Positions 39,584 through 52,990 of a stretch of 64,000 bases of DNA are shown one piece after another. Source of the stretch: Rosenbergiella nectarea (GTDB taxonomy: Bacteria > Pseudomonadota > Gammaproteobacteria > Enterobacterales > Enterobacteriaceae); assembly GCF_900111105.1 (NCBI RefSeq), contig NZ_FOGC01000013.1, forward strand, positions 1,773 through 65,772, read 5' to 3'. The first letter of the stretch is position 1. Every line of letters starts with the position of its first letter. The position numbers and the translations under genes were made by a program. The notes below the pieces were generated by a model, which searched no databases, was not told the origin of the DNA, and saw only the letters and a program-made list of their open reading frames with translations.

Positions 39584-40693
39584 TCAAAGAAGTCTAATCG
39601 AAATATCTTCAGGGATAACATGGCCTTGCCAATAGAGCTGTGTCGCAATATTCTCAGCAATCTCGCGATACAATTCGCTAAAAGGCCCCGCCGGGTCCCT
39701 GGCCACGGTCGGCACGCCAGCATCCAAATCTTCCCGTAATTGAATATGCAGAGGCACTTTTCCGAGTACCGGGACGTTATAGTCGTCGCTGAGCGCTTTT
39801 GCCCCTTCGTGACCAAAGATCGCCTCTTGGTGTCCACAGTTTTGACAGATGTGTACGCTCATATTTTCAACAATGCCTAAGACGGGCACATCGACTTTAT
39901 TGAACATTACCACCCCTTTGCGTGCATCCAATAAGGCGACATCTTGCGGAGTGGTCACCACTACCGCGCCGGTAACCGGAATATTTTGCGCCAACGTTAG
40001 CTGAATATCGCCCGTGCCCGGCGGCATATCCACCACCAAATAATCGAGATCTGGCCACAGTGTCTCGTTGAGCAGCTGCAATAACGCCTTACTGGCCATG
40101 GGGCCTCGCCAGATCATCGCATTGTCGTCTGTGACCAAATAACCAATAGAGTTAGTCGCGAGTCCGTAACTCATAATAGGCGCCATATGTTTGCCATCCG
40201 GCGATGATGGACGCTGGTCTGCAGTACCCAACATTTGCGGGAGTGAGGGACCGTATATATCGGCATCGAGTACCCCGACGCGTATCCCTTGGTCGGCAAG
40301 CGCTAGCGCGACATTCAGCGCGGTACTCGATTTGCCCACCCCACCTTTACCGGAACTCACGGCGATAATGTTTTTCACGCCCTTCGCGCCAGGCAGTTGC
40401 TTGACGCGCTGCAGCGTGGCGATACTGTAGTCGAGGTGCCAATCCACCTCGGTTGTACCCGTTACTTCTTTTAATAGAGGGGTCGCCCAAGCTTGCAGTG
40501 CCTTAAATCCCTGTGGCCAGGCGAACGGTAGCTGTAATTCAATATGCAGAGTGTGATCCAGTCGCACGGCATGCTGTAGCGCGTGAAGGTCGACCAGCGT
40601 TTGTCGTAAGGTGGGATGCGAAAACTGAGCAAGAAGCGGGTTAACGGTGTCACGCAAATCAGGGGACTGCGGGGATGAGGGGGCAAAAGACAT
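39584..40693 (-). CDS. mrp: Iron-sulfur cluster carrier ATPase Mrp (ApbC)
   Basis: A P-loop ATPase of the Mrp/NBP35 family that carries and delivers Fe-S clusters. The start at 40693 has AGGAG seven bases upstream and gives 369 residues as in E. coli. An N-terminal MIP18-like domain (1-95) precedes the deviant Walker A SSGKGGVGKSS, then LDADIYGPSLPQMLG, DMPPGTGDIQLTLAQ, and the cluster-binding CQNCGH. It is divergent from metG, the conserved enteric pairing. Confidence 0.96.
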   Translation of the reverse strand: MSFAPSSPQSPDLRDTVNPLLAQFSHPTLRQTLVDLHALQHAVRLDHTLHIELQLPFAWPQGFKALQAWATPLLKEVTGTTEVDWHLDYSIATLQRVKQLPGAKGVKNIIAVSSGKGGVGKSSTALNVALALADQGIRVGVLDADIYGPSLPQMLGTADQRPSSPDGKHMAPIMSYGLATNSIGYLVTDDNAMIWRGPMASKALLQLLNETLWPDLDYLVVDMPPGTGDIQLTLAQNIPVTGAVVVTTPQDVALLDARKGVVMFNKVDVPVLGIVENMSVHICQNCGHQEAIFGHEGAKALSDDYNVPVLGKVPLHIQLREDLDAGVPTVARDPAGPFSELYREIAENIATQLYWQGHVIPEDISIRLL

Positions 40694-40864
40694 GGCATCG
40701 CTCCTAGAAGGCATCAGTTAAGCAAATAAGATGGTAACGCATCGGCTAATCTTATCAGATTCTTGCCGTCCATGCTGTTAGTTGACGTTAACCGTTTACC
40801 TTGTCGGGGCCTTCAGTTACCATTCATTATTCCTTTTGTTCATCTACAGAAAGCTACGCAAATT

Positions 40865-42928
40865 ATGACTCAAGCCACAAAAAAATTACTGGTCACCTGT
40901 GCCCTGCCTTACGCCAACGGCTCAATTCACCTTGGGCATATGCTAGAGCATATCCAAGCGGATATATGGGTAAGGTATCAGCGAATGCGTGGCAACACTG
41001 CCTGGTTTATCTGTGCGGATGATGCACATGGCACCCCTATTATGTTGAAAGCCCAACAACTGGGCGTGACACCTGAAGCGATGATCGCAGAAATGAGCGC
41101 CGAACATCAGCGCGATTTTGCTGGCTTTAATATTAGCTACGATAACTATCACTCGACGCATTGCGAAGAGAATCGCCAGCTTTCTGAACTTATCTATGGT
41201 CGCCTTAAGGGCAATGGTTTGATCAAAAATCGCACCATCTCCCAGCTTTACGACCCCGAAAAAGGGATGTTTTTGCCTGATCGCTTTGTGAAAGGCACCT
41301 GTCCAAAATGTAAAGCGGCCGATCAGTATGGTGACAACTGCGAGGTCTGCAGTGCCACCTATAGCCCAACCGAGCTAATCGATCCGAAATCCGTGGTCTC
41401 CGGCGCGACACCGGTAATGCGCGACTCCGAGCATTTCTTCTTCGACCTGCCTTCTTTCTCAGAAATGTTGAAAGCGTGGACCCGCTCAGGTGCCCTGCAG
41501 GAACAAGTCGCCAATAAAATGCAAGAGTGGTTCGAAACTGGCTTACAGCAGTGGGATATCTCCCGCGATGCCCCTTACTTCGGTTTTGAAATCCCGGATG
41601 CGCCTGGAAAATATTTCTACGTCTGGCTTGATGCCCCTATCGGCTACATGGGCTCGTTCCGTAACCTATGCAATAAACGCTCTGATATCGATTTTGATGA
41701 GTATTGGAAAAAAGACTCGACGACTGAGCTGTACCATTTTATCGGTAAAGATATTGTCTATTTCCACAGCTTATTCTGGCCAGCAATGCTCGAAGGCAGT
41801 GACCATCGTAAACCGACCAACTTGTTCGTTCACGGGTACGTGACGGTGAACGGCGCGAAGATGTCTAAATCTCGGGGCACCTTTATTAAGGCGAGCACCT
41901 GGTTAGAACATCTGGATGCGGACAGCCTGCGTTATTACTATGCGGCCAAGCTCTCTTCTCGTATCGATGATATCGACCTGAATTTAGAAGATTACGTCCA
42001 GCGGGTAAACGCTGATGTGGTCAATAAAGTGGTGAATCTTGCTTCACGGAATGCCGGCTTTATTACCAAGCGTTTCGATGGACAGTTAGCCGCAGAATTA
42101 GATGATCCGGCGCTGTATCAACGCTTTGTTGAGGCGTCAACCTCGATTGGCGAGGCATGGGAAAGCCGCGAGTTCAGCCGTGCTATTCGCGAAATCATGG
42201 CCTTGGCCGATGAAGCGAACCGCTATGTTGATGAACAAGCGCCTTGGGTTGTGGCGAAACAAGAAGATAGCGATGCAAAACTGCAGGCGATCTGCTCGAT
42301 GGGTATTCACCTGTTCCGGGTCTTAATGACCTGGTTAAAACCGGTGCTGCCTGCGCTGAGCGAACGTGCCGAGGCATTTTTACAAAGCACGTTAACTTGG
42401 GAGTCAATCGCAGAACCGCTGCTTGGCCATCGTGTCGCGCCGTTTAAAGCACTGTATCAACGTATTGAGATGGCAAAAGTCGAGGCACTGATTGATGCCT
42501 CAAAACAAGACGCCGACGCGGCGGCCCCTGCACCGCAGGCGGCTAAAAAAGCGGAGAAAAAATCCGCGGCTCCGGTGGTAACCGAAGAAGCGACCTCTGG
42601 CCCGATCAGCATTGATGATTTTGCCAAGGTTGATATGCGGGTTGCGCTGATCGAAGTTGCCGAACGGGTAGAGGGATCCGATAAATTACTGCGACTGATG
42701 CTGGATGTCGGCGGCGAAAAACGTCAGATTTTCTCTGGGATCCGTGCCGCTTACCCCGATCCGTCAGTGTTAGTCGGACGCTTGACCATCATCGTCGCTA
42801 ACCTCGCGCCGCGTAAGATGCGTTTTGGCGTCTCGGAAGGGATGGTACTGTCTGCCGGGAATGGCGGAGCCGACCTCTTTATCCTTTCGGCTGACAGTGG
42901 CGCAACGCCTGGCATGCCAGTACGCTAA
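40865..42928 (+). CDS. metG: Methionyl-tRNA synthetase
   Basis: Class I synthetase of 687 residues. The start at 40865 yields the conserved [19 protein letters not shown] terminus; the frame is open 34 codons upstream without family support. The HIGH-type motif is IHLGHMLEH, the zinc knuckle is [17 protein letters not shown], and the KMSKS motif is [10 protein letters not shown]. An alanine- and lysine-rich linker (about residues 540-580) joins the C-terminal tRNA-binding domain ([12 protein letters not shown]), which mediates dimerisation. Confidence 0.97.
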   Translation: MTQATKKLLVTCALPYANGSIHLGHMLEHIQADIWVRYQRMRGNTAWFICADDAHGTPIMLKAQQLGVTPEAMIAEMSAEHQRDFAGFNISYDNYHSTHCEENRQLSELIYGRLKGNGLIKNRTISQLYDPEKGMFLPDRFVKGTCPKCKAADQYGDNCEVCSATYSPTELIDPKSVVSGATPVMRDSEHFFFDLPSFSEMLKAWTRSGALQEQVANKMQEWFETGLQQWDISRDAPYFGFEIPDAPGKYFYVWLDAPIGYMGSFRNLCNKRSDIDFDEYWKKDSTTELYHFIGKDIVYFHSLFWPAMLEGSDHRKPTNLFVHGYVTVNGAKMSKSRGTFIKASTWLEHLDADSLRYYYAAKLSSRIDDIDLNLEDYVQRVNADVVNKVVNLASRNAGFITKRFDGQLAAELDDPALYQRFVEASTSIGEAWESREFSRAIREIMALADEANRYVDEQAPWVVAKQEDSDAKLQAICSMGIHLFRVLMTWLKPVLPALSERAEAFLQSTLTWESIAEPLLGHRVAPFKALYQRIEMAKVEALIDASKQDADAAAPAPQAAKKAEKKSAAPVVTEEATSGPISIDDFAKVDMRVALIEVAERVEGSDKLLRLMLDVGGEKRQIFSGIRAAYPDPSVLVGRLTIIVANLAPRKMRFGVSEGMVLSAGNGGADLFILSADSGATPGMPVR

Positions 42929-42943
42929 GCGTTGATTGAACTT

Positions 42944-42970
42944 AAGCCGGGCGATGCCCGGCTTTTTTTT
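42944..42970 (+). terminator. metG terminator
   Basis: AGCCGGGC and GCCCGGCT form an eight-pair stem around GAT followed by eight T, shortly after the metG stop and 24 bp before cdd. It separates the two genes. Confidence 0.9.
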
Positions 42971-42994
42971 CCATTACAGAATGAGAAAACTATC

Positions 42995-43885
42995 ATGAAC
43001 GATAGCTTACTTAATGCCCTCCAGCGCTGCACACCTCGACTCGGCGAAGCCTTACGTCCCTATGTTATGGCCGATACCTTCAAGGCCAGTTTCAGTGCCG
43101 AAGAGGTGAGCGCACTGCAACAGGCCAGCGGTCTATCAGCAACAGAATTAGCCTTAGCATTGCTGCCACTCGCCGCAAGCTATGCCATTACCCCGCTCTC
43201 ACACTTCAACGTTGGGGCGATTGCTCAAGGGATCAGTGGGCGCTGGTATCTTGGCGCCAATATGGAGTTTGCGTCAGCGCCCATACAGCAAACCATCCAT
43301 GCCGAACAAAGTGCCATCAACCATGCGTGGATGTGTAATGAACCACAGTTAACCGCCGTGACGGTCAACTACACCCCTTGCGGCCATTGTCGCCAATTTA
43401 TGAATGAGCTAAATAGCGCACAGCAGCTCACGATTCATCTACCGGGCTGCGCCCCACAAACCTTGCACGATTATCTCCCTAACGCTTTCGGGCCTAAAGA
43501 CTTAGGGATTACCGACACCCTGTTCGACCCGCAGGCACACCCCTTTGCCGCACAGTCTGACCCGTTGATAGAGGCCGCGATAGATGCCGCTAGCCAGAGC
43601 TATGCCCCCTACACGCGCGCCTACAGCGGTATTGCGTTACAAATAGATGGCGAACACTGGGTCACTGGCCGCTATGCAGAAAATGCTGCCTTCAATCCGA
43701 GCCTGCCCCCGCTACAAAGTGCGCTGATCATGTTGCAATTACAGGGTTACCCGGTCAGTGCGATTACCCGTGCTGTATTAGTTGAAGTCAGCGATGCGGC
43801 ACTCTCTCAACAGTCAGCCAGTGCCGCCATCTTGACTGCATTAGGAGGCTATTCTTTAGAAACGGTGACAGTTTTTTCAAAGTGA
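42995..43885 (+). CDS. cdd: Cytidine deaminase
   Basis: Zinc enzyme that deaminates cytidine and deoxycytidine in salvage. The 296-residue dimeric long form has a catalytic N-terminal domain with HAEQSAINHAW (zinc His and catalytic Glu) and TPCGHCRQFMNEL (zinc Cys pair), and a degenerate C-terminal copy that keeps YAENAAFNPSLPPLQ. The frame is open from 42932 through the metG terminator, so the start at 42995 with GAG upstream is chosen. Confidence 0.95.
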   Translation: MNDSLLNALQRCTPRLGEALRPYVMADTFKASFSAEEVSALQQASGLSATELALALLPLAASYAITPLSHFNVGAIAQGISGRWYLGANMEFASAPIQQTIHAEQSAINHAWMCNEPQLTAVTVNYTPCGHCRQFMNELNSAQQLTIHLPGCAPQTLHDYLPNAFGPKDLGITDTLFDPQAHPFAAQSDPLIEAAIDAASQSYAPYTRAYSGIALQIDGEHWVTGRYAENAAFNPSLPPLQSALIMLQLQGYPVSAITRAVLVEVSDAALSQQSASAAILTALGGYSLETVTVFSK

Positions 43886-43998
43886 TAACGTTCGGTTAAA
43901 TTTGGTAAGAAAGTGACTCAATGCGCGGAAAACCTCCGTCGTGGGGACTATAGTTAGACGACATCCCGTCACACACCGACCCCATTACGGAGTAAAGC

Positions 43999-45696
43999 AT
44001 GGAATTGGAGTATGAAAGCGAACGTCCCCTCTATATCCCCTACGCTGGGCCAATTTTATTAGAGTTTCCGCTACTTAATAAAGGCAGTGCCTTTAGCCAA
44101 GACGAACGCGCCGCTTTTAACCTTAATGGTTTATTGCCCGATACCGTTGAAACGATCGATGAACAAGCCGAGCGTGCATGGCAGCAGTTCAATGCATTCC
44201 TGAACGACGACGATAAGCACGTTTTCCTGCGTAACATACAAGATACCAATGAGACGCTGTTTTACCGCTTAATCGATGATCATCTCGAAGAGATGATGCC
44301 CATCATCTACACCCCTACCGTGGGCAGTGCCTGTGAACACTTCTCCGAGATATATCGCCGCGCGCGCGGCGTCTTTATCTCCTACCCGCAACGCGATCAT
44401 ATTGAAGATATGTTGCAAAACGCCACCAAACAGAATGTTAAAGTCATCGTCGTCACCGACGGTGAGCGCATCTTGGGACTGGGTGACTTAGGTATCGGCG
44501 GAATGGGAATACCGATTGGTAAGTTGTCACTCTATACGGCCTGTGGCGGCATCAGCCCCGCGTATACACTGCCGATCGTTCTCGACGTGGGCACCAATAA
44601 TCAGCAACTTTTAAACGACCCGTTATACATGGGTTGGCGTCATCCGCGGATCACCGGCGAAGAATATGAGAGTTTCGTTGCAGACTTTATTTCTGCTGTT
44701 AAACGCCGCTGGCCTAACGTCCTCTTGCAATTTGAAGACTTTGCGCAGAAGAACGCCATGCCATTATTGGAACGCTATCACGATGAGCTATGCTGCTTCA
44801 ATGATGATATCCAAGGTACGGCTGCCGTCGCCGTGGGTACTCTAGTCGCCGCCAGCCGCGCCGCAGGGACTAAGCTCTCTGACCAACGCGTCGCATTTCT
44901 CGGCGCAGGGTCCGCCGGATGTGGGATTGCCGAACAAATCGTCAAGGAGATGCAACATGAGGGGCTGTCTGAAAAAGAGGCTCGTGCGCGCGTCTTTATG
45001 GTTGATCGCTATGGCTTACTTACCGACAAGCTGACAAACCTGCTCGACTTTCAACAGCGCTTAAGCCAGTCTTCCTCGGCACTCAGTGATTGGCAGAGTG
45101 ATAACGACGATTACTCCTTGCTCGATGTGGTACGTAATGCCCACCCCTCGATCCTCATTGGGGTGTCAGGACAGCCTGGGTTATTCACTGAAGAGATTAT
45201 TCGTGAAATGGTCAAGCACTGTGACACACCAATTGTCATGCCGCTGTCAAATCCAACCTCTCGCGCAGAAGCGACCCCTACCGATATTTTAACCTGGACC
45301 GAAGGCAAAGCCTTAGTCGCGACCGGCAGTCCTTTTGGTACGGTGACGTGGCAAGGTCAAAAGATTGCGATAGCACAGTGTAATAACGCTTATATCTTTC
45401 CCGGTATTGGCTTAGGCGTGATTGCCAGCGGCGCTAAGCGGGTGACGGAAAATATGCTGCTCAGTGCCTGCCGAGCACTGGCCGATTATTCACCTAAAGC
45501 TCAACACGGTGAAGGCCCTATCCTGCCACCGATTACCGAGATCCAGTCGGTGTCTAAGCATATCGCCGTGAAAGTGGCTTTAGCTGCACAGCAAGATGGT
45601 GTGGCAACACAACGCAGCGAAGAACAGATTAAGGAAGCCGTCGAGGCCAACTTCTGGAAGCCTCACTATCGGCAATATCGCCGAGCGTCGATTTAA
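43999..45696 (+). CDS. maeA: NAD-dependent malic enzyme
   Basis: Oxidative decarboxylation of malate to pyruvate with NAD. The 565-residue length equals E. coli MaeA (SfcA). Landmarks are [40 protein letters not shown], the metal-binding FEDFAQKNA and [17 protein letters not shown], and the NAD fold [17 protein letters not shown] lies upstream of the ATG. A TATAGT -10-like element lies about 50 bp upstream. It is a single gene between cdd and sanA. Confidence 0.95.
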   Translation: MELEYESERPLYIPYAGPILLEFPLLNKGSAFSQDERAAFNLNGLLPDTVETIDEQAERAWQQFNAFLNDDDKHVFLRNIQDTNETLFYRLIDDHLEEMMPIIYTPTVGSACEHFSEIYRRARGVFISYPQRDHIEDMLQNATKQNVKVIVVTDGERILGLGDLGIGGMGIPIGKLSLYTACGGISPAYTLPIVLDVGTNNQQLLNDPLYMGWRHPRITGEEYESFVADFISAVKRRWPNVLLQFEDFAQKNAMPLLERYHDELCCFNDDIQGTAAVAVGTLVAASRAAGTKLSDQRVAFLGAGSAGCGIAEQIVKEMQHEGLSEKEARARVFMVDRYGLLTDKLTNLLDFQQRLSQSSSALSDWQSDNDDYSLLDVVRNAHPSILIGVSGQPGLFTEEIIREMVKHCDTPIVMPLSNPTSRAEATPTDILTWTEGKALVATGSPFGTVTWQGQKIAIAQCNNAYIFPGIGLGVIASGAKRVTENMLLSACRALADYSPKAQHGEGPILPPITEIQSVSKHIAVKVALAAQQDGVATQRSEEQIKEAVEANFWKPHYRQYRRASI

Positions 45697-45747
45697 TCGT
45701 CCTAAAGGTAAGTCATTACGTTGGCTTACCTTGATCTCCTTGCCTGA

Positions 45748-47650
<1,903 letters not shown>

Positions 47651-47699
47651 AAGTGTGAGCGTCTCAATCAGGCCAGGAAGATCCCTGGCCGCGGGGGGA

Positions 47700-48365
47700 T
47701 TAGTTATTACGAATGGTGCGCAAGAACTCTTGACGCGTATTTTGGCTTGATTTAAATAACCCGCCTAACGAGGTTGTGGTCGTGGCACTGGTGGCATCTT
47801 TCACCCCACGCGCCTTAACACAGTAATGTACTGCATCGATACAGACTGCGACATTGTTGGTGCCCAGTAAGGTTTGTAGGGCCACTAACACCTGTTGTGT
47901 TAAGCGTTCTTGTACTTGCGGGCGCTCGGCAAAGAATTGGACGATACGGTTAATTTTGGATAAACCGATCACTTTATCTTTCGGGATATAGGCCACTGTC
48001 GCTTTACCATCGATAGTCACAAAGTGATGTTCACAAGTACTGGTCAACGTAATGTCGCGCACAGTGACCATCTCATCAACATTCATCTTGTTTTCGATAA
48101 CGGTAATCTTCGGGAAGTTGGCATAATCCAAGCCAGAGAAAATCTCATCGACGTACATTTTCGCTAAGCGATTAGGGGTTTCCATTAAACTGTCATCGGT
48201 GAGGTCAAGATTAAGCAGCAACATCACTTCACGCATATGTTCCGCTATTTTTTGCTTGCGTTGTTGGCTGTCTTGGCTGTTTACCGGCGCATTGAGGGGG
48301 GTTTCAAGCCCGCGAGCCAGCAACGCATCATGGACCAGCATCGCTTCCTGACTTAATTCGGACAT
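47700..48365 (-). CDS. folE: GTP cyclohydrolase I
   Basis: First enzyme of tetrahydrofolate and queuosine precursor synthesis; it converts GTP to dihydroneopterin triphosphate. The start at 48365 with GGAG upstream gives 221 residues. Zinc and active-site motifs are [17 protein letters not shown] (Cys and His ligands), [22 protein letters not shown] and [16 protein letters not shown]. It precedes yeiB on the same strand with a 49-bp gap that holds a GGCCAGG/CCTGGCC hairpin without a T tract. Confidence 0.97.
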   Translation of the reverse strand: MSELSQEAMLVHDALLARGLETPLNAPVNSQDSQQRKQKIAEHMREVMLLLNLDLTDDSLMETPNRLAKMYVDEIFSGLDYANFPKITVIENKMNVDEMVTVRDITLTSTCEHHFVTIDGKATVAYIPKDKVIGLSKINRIVQFFAERPQVQERLTQQVLVALQTLLGTNNVAVCIDAVHYCVKARGVKDATSATTTTSLGGLFKSSQNTRQEFLRTIRNN

Positions 48366-48548
48366 CGTCTTAATTCTCCAACAGGTGTTACACCCGTCAA
48401 TATCGGTACGGGTCATCTTTTGTCATATTGTGAAGCAGTCAGCGCGGTTAATCCAGCCCTTACATCAATTGTTCGCATTTACCGACAGCTTGAGTCCTGC
48501 GTCAACTGCTTCTACACTAGGCTCTTGACCGACACTCAAGGCGATGTA

Positions 48549-49415
48549 ATGGATCTCGTACAATTAAAGATGTTTTGTGCTGTGGCGGAATGCGGTTCGA
48601 TAGTGAAGGCAGCAGAAAAGTTACATCGTGTGCCCTCCAACCTCACTACGCGTCTTAAACAGCTTGAGGAAGAAGTCGGCAACGCGCTGTTCATTCGTGA
48701 AAAACAGCGGTTACGGCTATCGCCGATCGGCCATGACTTTTTACATTATGCACGTAAAATCCTGCAACTGAGCGAAGAAGCTTTACAGCTCTCCCGATCT
48801 GCTCAGCCCTGCGGCACCTTAACGCTCGGGAGCCTTGAGAGTGTTGCGGCAACCCGCTTACCCGCATTACTCTCTGCTTATCATCAACGCTACCCCGCCG
48901 TGCAACTCTCTTTAGTGACGGGGACTTCTGGCGAGATCCTTGATGGGGTGGTTAAAGGAGAATTGGCGGTAGCCTTAACCGATCAGCCTTCGCCACGCCC
49001 CGATGTGATCTGTGGTCATCATTATCGCGATCGCTTAGTGTTGATCACGAGTCCGTCCCACTCGCCGGTCACTGTCGCACAGGATGTGATAGGAGAGACT
49101 TTTTTTGCCTTTCGCAGTAGCTGTTCTTATCGTCATCGCTTAGAACATTGGTTCGCGCAAGCGGGCGTGACACCGGGCCCCATTATGGAAATACAGTCTT
49201 ATCATGCCATGTTAGCTTGCGTGGCTGGAGGGGCGGGTCTTGCGGTGATCCCACACTCATTATTGAGTAAACTTACCGACCATGCGCGAGTCGCCGTTCA
49301 TCAGCTACCTGACAATATCAGCCACCTGCATACAGGGTTGATTTGGCGTCATGAAGGGGAGTCACCCAATGTGAGGGCATTAAGCACATTGATGGCGGAA
49401 ATCTATCCAGACTAA
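48549..49415 (+). CDS. LysR-family regulator, PtrR-like
   Basis: A 288-residue LysR regulator. The winged helix-turn-helix reads MDLVQLKMFCAVAECGSIVKAAEKLHRVPSNLTTRLKQLEEE; the HRVPSNLTTR recognition helix is the same as in E. coli PtrR (YneJ), the putrescine-use regulator. The effector domain shares LGSLESVAATRLPALL and the ESYHGMLACV-like QSYHAMLACVAGGAG. The start at 48549 follows AAGGCG. It is divergent from folE and convergent with lysP. Whether it controls a polyamine gene such as plaP is not shown. Confidence 0.85.
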   Translation: MDLVQLKMFCAVAECGSIVKAAEKLHRVPSNLTTRLKQLEEEVGNALFIREKQRLRLSPIGHDFLHYARKILQLSEEALQLSRSAQPCGTLTLGSLESVAATRLPALLSAYHQRYPAVQLSLVTGTSGEILDGVVKGELAVALTDQPSPRPDVICGHHYRDRLVLITSPSHSPVTVAQDVIGETFFAFRSSCSYRHRLEHWFAQAGVTPGPIMEIQSYHAMLACVAGGAGLAVIPHSLLSKLTDHARVAVHQLPDNISHLHTGLIWRHEGESPNVRALSTLMAEIYPD

Positions 49416-49441
49416 GGCCAGGGGCATTGCGCGCCCTGGCC
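49416..49441. terminator. Convergent hairpin between the LysR gene and lysP
   Basis: GGCCAGGG and CCCTGGCC form an eight-pair GC stem with a ten-base loop in the 33-bp gap of two convergent genes. No T tract follows on either strand, so it is only a candidate terminator. Confidence 0.45.
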
Positions 49442-49448
49442 CCTGACA

Positions 49449-50933
49449 TTAGCTGTCGACGCGTTTCCCTGCTTTAAAGCGTGGGAAGTGCATCTCTTGA
49501 TAACGAATGATATGGCCGCCACGAACCATGCGGTAACCCAGCCAAATCAATAAGAACAGCGGGATACCGATATACGTCGCTGCCACGCCGTACCAATCAA
49601 TTTTATCCGCTAGGAAGGCCTGATAGTTCTGGCCAAGGGTAATAATCAGACACAGACCGAATGCAAACATCGGGCCTAGCGGGAAAAAGCCAGAGCGATA
49701 GGGTAAATCGTTCAGATCATGGCCTTGGGCGATATAGCCCTTACGGAAGCGATAATGGCTGATGGCAATACCCAACCACGCGATAAACCCGGTCATCCCC
49801 GAGGTATTCAGTAACCATAAATAAACAGTTTGGTTACCAAACCGTGAAGAGAGGAAACAGAGTCCGGCAATAACAGTCGTCACAATTAAGGCATTACGCG
49901 GCACGCCATTTTTGGTTAATACCGCAAAGATCCTTGGGGCTTTACCCTCGGTCGCCAAAGTATAGAGCATACGTGTCGAGGCATACATACCAGAGTTACC
50001 CGCCGATAAGACGGCGGTTAAAATCACCGCATTCATCACTGCCGCGGCGGATAACAGTCCCGCATTTTGGAACACCAAGGTGAAGGGACTGACACTAATA
50101 TCGCCTACATCGTTACGCAGTAAACGCGGGTCGGTATAAGGTAAAATCAGACTGATGACGAGAATGGCGAAGACATAAAATAGCAAGATACGCCAGAACA
50201 CTTGACGCACGGCCCGTGGAATATTTTTTTCTGGTTCTTCTGACTCTCCAGCAGCAATACCGATAAGCTCAGTACCCTGGAATGAGAACCCGACAATCAT
50301 GGCAACGCCAATCATGGCGGGGAACCCTCCTACAAAGGGCGCATCACCTATCTGCCAGTTTTTGATACCGGCATGCTCAGCCCCGTGTAAGATCCCAATA
50401 ATCATCAACACCCCTACCGCGATAAAGATCACGACGGTGACGACTTTGATCAGTGAGAACCAATATTCCGCTTCCCCGAAGCCTTTCACCGAGATAACGT
50501 TCAACAGGAAGATAACCGCGAGGAACGACGCGCTCCAGATCCACCCCGGCACATCGGGAAACCAATAGCCCATCACTAGCTGTGCGGCCACCAGATCGAC
50601 AGCTATAGTTACCGCCCAGTTGTACCAATAGTTCCAACCAAGGGCAAAACCAAAGCCTTCATCGACATATTGCGAACCATAGGTGGAGAAAGACCCCGAT
50701 ACCGGCATATAGGCTGCCAGCTCACCTAAGCTGGTCATCAAGAAGTAAACCATCAAACCAATTACTGCATACGACAATAATGCGCCACCGGGTCCGGCTT
50801 GAGAAATACTGGCGCCTGACGCGACGAATAATCCGGTACCAATCGAACCGCCAATCGCAATCATTGTCAGGTGACGGGCTTTTAGCGAGCGTTTTAAGCC
50901 CGACACGCCCGTTTGAGAAGAACTCGAATTCAT
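49449..50933 (-). CDS. lysP: Lysine-specific permease LysP
   Basis: APC-family lysine:proton symporter of 494 residues with twelve predicted membrane helices. The start LKRSLKARHLTMIAIGGSIGTGLFVASG is the amino-acid permease signature; FSFQGTELIGIAAGESEEPEKNIP and the C-terminal YQEMHFPRFKAGK follow LysP. In E. coli LysP also restrains CadC. It precedes yeiE in the conserved order, separated by about 120 bp. Confidence 0.94.
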   Translation of the reverse strand: MNSSSSQTGVSGLKRSLKARHLTMIAIGGSIGTGLFVASGASISQAGPGGALLSYAVIGLMVYFLMTSLGELAAYMPVSGSFSTYGSQYVDEGFGFALGWNYWYNWAVTIAVDLVAAQLVMGYWFPDVPGWIWSASFLAVIFLLNVISVKGFGEAEYWFSLIKVVTVVIFIAVGVLMIIGILHGAEHAGIKNWQIGDAPFVGGFPAMIGVAMIVGFSFQGTELIGIAAGESEEPEKNIPRAVRQVFWRILLFYVFAILVISLILPYTDPRLLRNDVGDISVSPFTLVFQNAGLLSAAAVMNAVILTAVLSAGNSGMYASTRMLYTLATEGKAPRIFAVLTKNGVPRNALIVTTVIAGLCFLSSRFGNQTVYLWLLNTSGMTGFIAWLGIAISHYRFRKGYIAQGHDLNDLPYRSGFFPLGPMFAFGLCLIITLGQNYQAFLADKIDWYGVAATYIGIPLFLLIWLGYRMVRGGHIIRYQEMHFPRFKAGKRVDS

Positions 50934-51052
50934 AGGATAAAACTCACCTGGCTAAAATTGTGCGCGATTGTAACAAGAGCAGTGCAGCGGTGTTGCACTA
51001 TCTTCATTGTTATAAGTTACCTTCATAATAATACGGCGATCATTAGCCGTCC

Positions 51053-51928
51053 CTACTCAACCTCTTGATGACAATAGGTTAGGAAACGCTCTATCGCCCG
51101 TGACCGCTGCTTTTGTTGATGTTGGATTAAATGAAGGGTGCGCGTCATGGTAGGAAGCGGCGCATGAACTTCGCGTAGCAAACCACTGTCCAGCAGGTCG
51201 GCGATCACATGGCGTGAGAGGCAGCTCAGCCCCATACCGTAACGTACCGCATGTTTGATCGCTTCAGAGTTACCTAACTCCAGGGTGACATGGTAATGGC
51301 TCAGTTTACTGAGTAGTAGGTGGTCGACCAGTTCACGGGTGCCCGATCCTTGCTCACGCAAAATCCAAGGTGCGTTGGCTAAGGTCTCAAGAGTCACTGG
51401 CTGCTTAAAGATTTCCGCACCCGGTGCGGCGAAAATGACCAGTTCGTCTTGCAACCATGGCTGGCTGACGATATCGTGCTGATGGCATGGCCCTTCAATT
51501 AAACCGATATCGGCGTTGAAGTGAGAGACGGCATCAATCACTTCTTGGCTATTCCCCACAGTAAGCTCTAAGCGCGCATCCGGTAAATCCCGACGATAAT
51601 CAGCAATAATCGCGGGTAACAGATAATTACCGATGGTGCTGCTCGCGGCCAGGGAGAGTGCGCCATGCCCCTGTTTAAATAACAGTTCAATATCGTTAGC
51701 ATGATCTAACAATGCCATTGCCCGGGGATAGAGTAGCCTGCCATGTTCATTGATGATTAAACGCTTACCGGCGCGGTCAAATAATTGCACACCAAGTTGG
51801 CCCTCTAAATCGGTCAGCGAGGCACTTACTGCTGATTGGGACAGCGCAAGAACTTGCGCAGCATGGGTAGTGGAACCACTCTTAAGAACTTCAGTGAATA
51901 CAGCAAGTTGTCGTAGCGTAATATGCAT
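51053..51928 (-). CDS. yeiE: LysR-family regulator YeiE
   Basis: A 291-residue LysR regulator. The N-terminal helix-turn-helix is [42 protein letters not shown]. The effector domain begins [21 protein letters not shown] and includes GLIEGPCH. It matches YeiE, described as regulating lysP and iron or sulfite-related genes in enterics. It lies directly upstream of lysP on the same strand and is divergent from nfo; yeiH, which intervenes in E. coli, is absent. Confidence 0.9.
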   Translation of the reverse strand: MHITLRQLAVFTEVLKSGSTTHAAQVLALSQSAVSASLTDLEGQLGVQLFDRAGKRLIINEHGRLLYPRAMALLDHANDIELLFKQGHGALSLAASSTIGNYLLPAIIADYRRDLPDARLELTVGNSQEVIDAVSHFNADIGLIEGPCHQHDIVSQPWLQDELVIFAAPGAEIFKQPVTLETLANAPWILREQGSGTRELVDHLLLSKLSHYHVTLELGNSEAIKHAVRYGMGLSCLSRHVIADLLDSGLLREVHAPLPTMTRTLHLIQHQQKQRSRAIERFLTYCHQEVE

Positions 51929-52079
51929 ACGGTAAGTCCCTGACCTTTGCGCTTAAGATAAGCCTTTACAGAATCATTTAAAGTAAACAGTTTACCAGTT
52001 TTGCCGATTAATAATAGAATCATCAACGAATTTATGATTTATGCAACAACCACTCGACGCTTAAGGTCAGGGACAAACA

Positions 52080-52919
52080 ATGAAATATATTGGAGCGCAT
52101 GTCAGTGCTGCAGGCGGTGTATTCAATGCGGTGACGCGGGCACATGAAATTGGCGCAACCGCTTTTGCGCTGTTCACTAAGAACCAGCGTCAGTGGAAGG
52201 CCCCACCGCTGCCGCAATCGACTATTGACTTATTCCGTCAGGCTTGCAGCGACTATGGCTATGGGCCACAACAGATTTTGCCGCACGATAGTTACTTAAT
52301 TAATCTTGGCCATCCTGTGGCTGAGGCGTTGCAGAAATCTCGCGATGCTTTTATTGATGAGTTGCAACGTGCAGCCGCTTTAGGTATCGCCCTACTCAAT
52401 TTTCATCCTGGCAGCCATCTACAGCAGATGTCGACCAGCGATTGTCTTAAACGTATTGCCGAGTCGATTAATATTGCGTTAGATAAGACTTCTGGGGTGA
52501 CTGCGGTTATCGAGAATACCGCGGGGCAAGGTAGCAATCTTGGCTTTGAGTTCGAACATCTGGCGGAGATTATTCACCATGTCGAAGATAAATCACGGGT
52601 CGGTGTCTGTATCGATACCTGCCATGCCTTCGCGGCAGGCTACGACCTGCGCACCGTCGAGCAGTGCGAACAGACCTTTACCGCGTTCGAACGCATCGTC
52701 GGCTTTCAATACCTGCGAGGAATGCATTTGAATGATGCTAAAAGCCAATTCAATAGCCGCGTCGACCGCCACGATAGCCTAGGCGAAGGCAATATTGGCC
52801 ACACTCCCTTTAAATGGTTAATGCAAGATCCGCGTTTTGATCATATTCCACTTATTCTAGAAACGATCAATCCGGATATTTGGGCAGAAGAGATCGCCTG
52901 GCTAAAAGCCCAACAGTAA
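52080..52919 (+). CDS. nfo: Endonuclease IV
   Basis: AP endonuclease of base-excision repair, trinuclear zinc TIM barrel, 279 residues. Metal and active-site blocks are [75 protein letters not shown] and [12 protein letters not shown], and [14 protein letters not shown] ends the barrel. It is followed by a strong terminator shared with the fru operon. Placement between yeiE and fruA is the conserved enteric order. Confidence 0.97.
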   Translation: MKYIGAHVSAAGGVFNAVTRAHEIGATAFALFTKNQRQWKAPPLPQSTIDLFRQACSDYGYGPQQILPHDSYLINLGHPVAEALQKSRDAFIDELQRAAALGIALLNFHPGSHLQQMSTSDCLKRIAESINIALDKTSGVTAVIENTAGQGSNLGFEFEHLAEIIHHVEDKSRVGVCIDTCHAFAAGYDLRTVEQCEQTFTAFERIVGFQYLRGMHLNDAKSQFNSRVDRHDSLGEGNIGHTPFKWLMQDPRFDHIPLILETINPDIWAEEIAWLKAQQ

Positions 52920-52940
52920 TCTGTTGGATCTCACTCAATA

Positions 52941-52974
52941 AAAAAGGCCGTTACCTATCAGTAACGGCCTTTTT
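52941..52974. terminator. Bidirectional terminator between nfo and fruA
   Basis: AAAAAGGCCGTTAC and GTAACGGCCTTTTT form a 14-pair stem around CTATCA, with T tracts available in both directions. It serves the convergent nfo and fruBKA units. Confidence 0.92.
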
Positions 52975-52990
52975 CGTAACGCCTTCGTCT

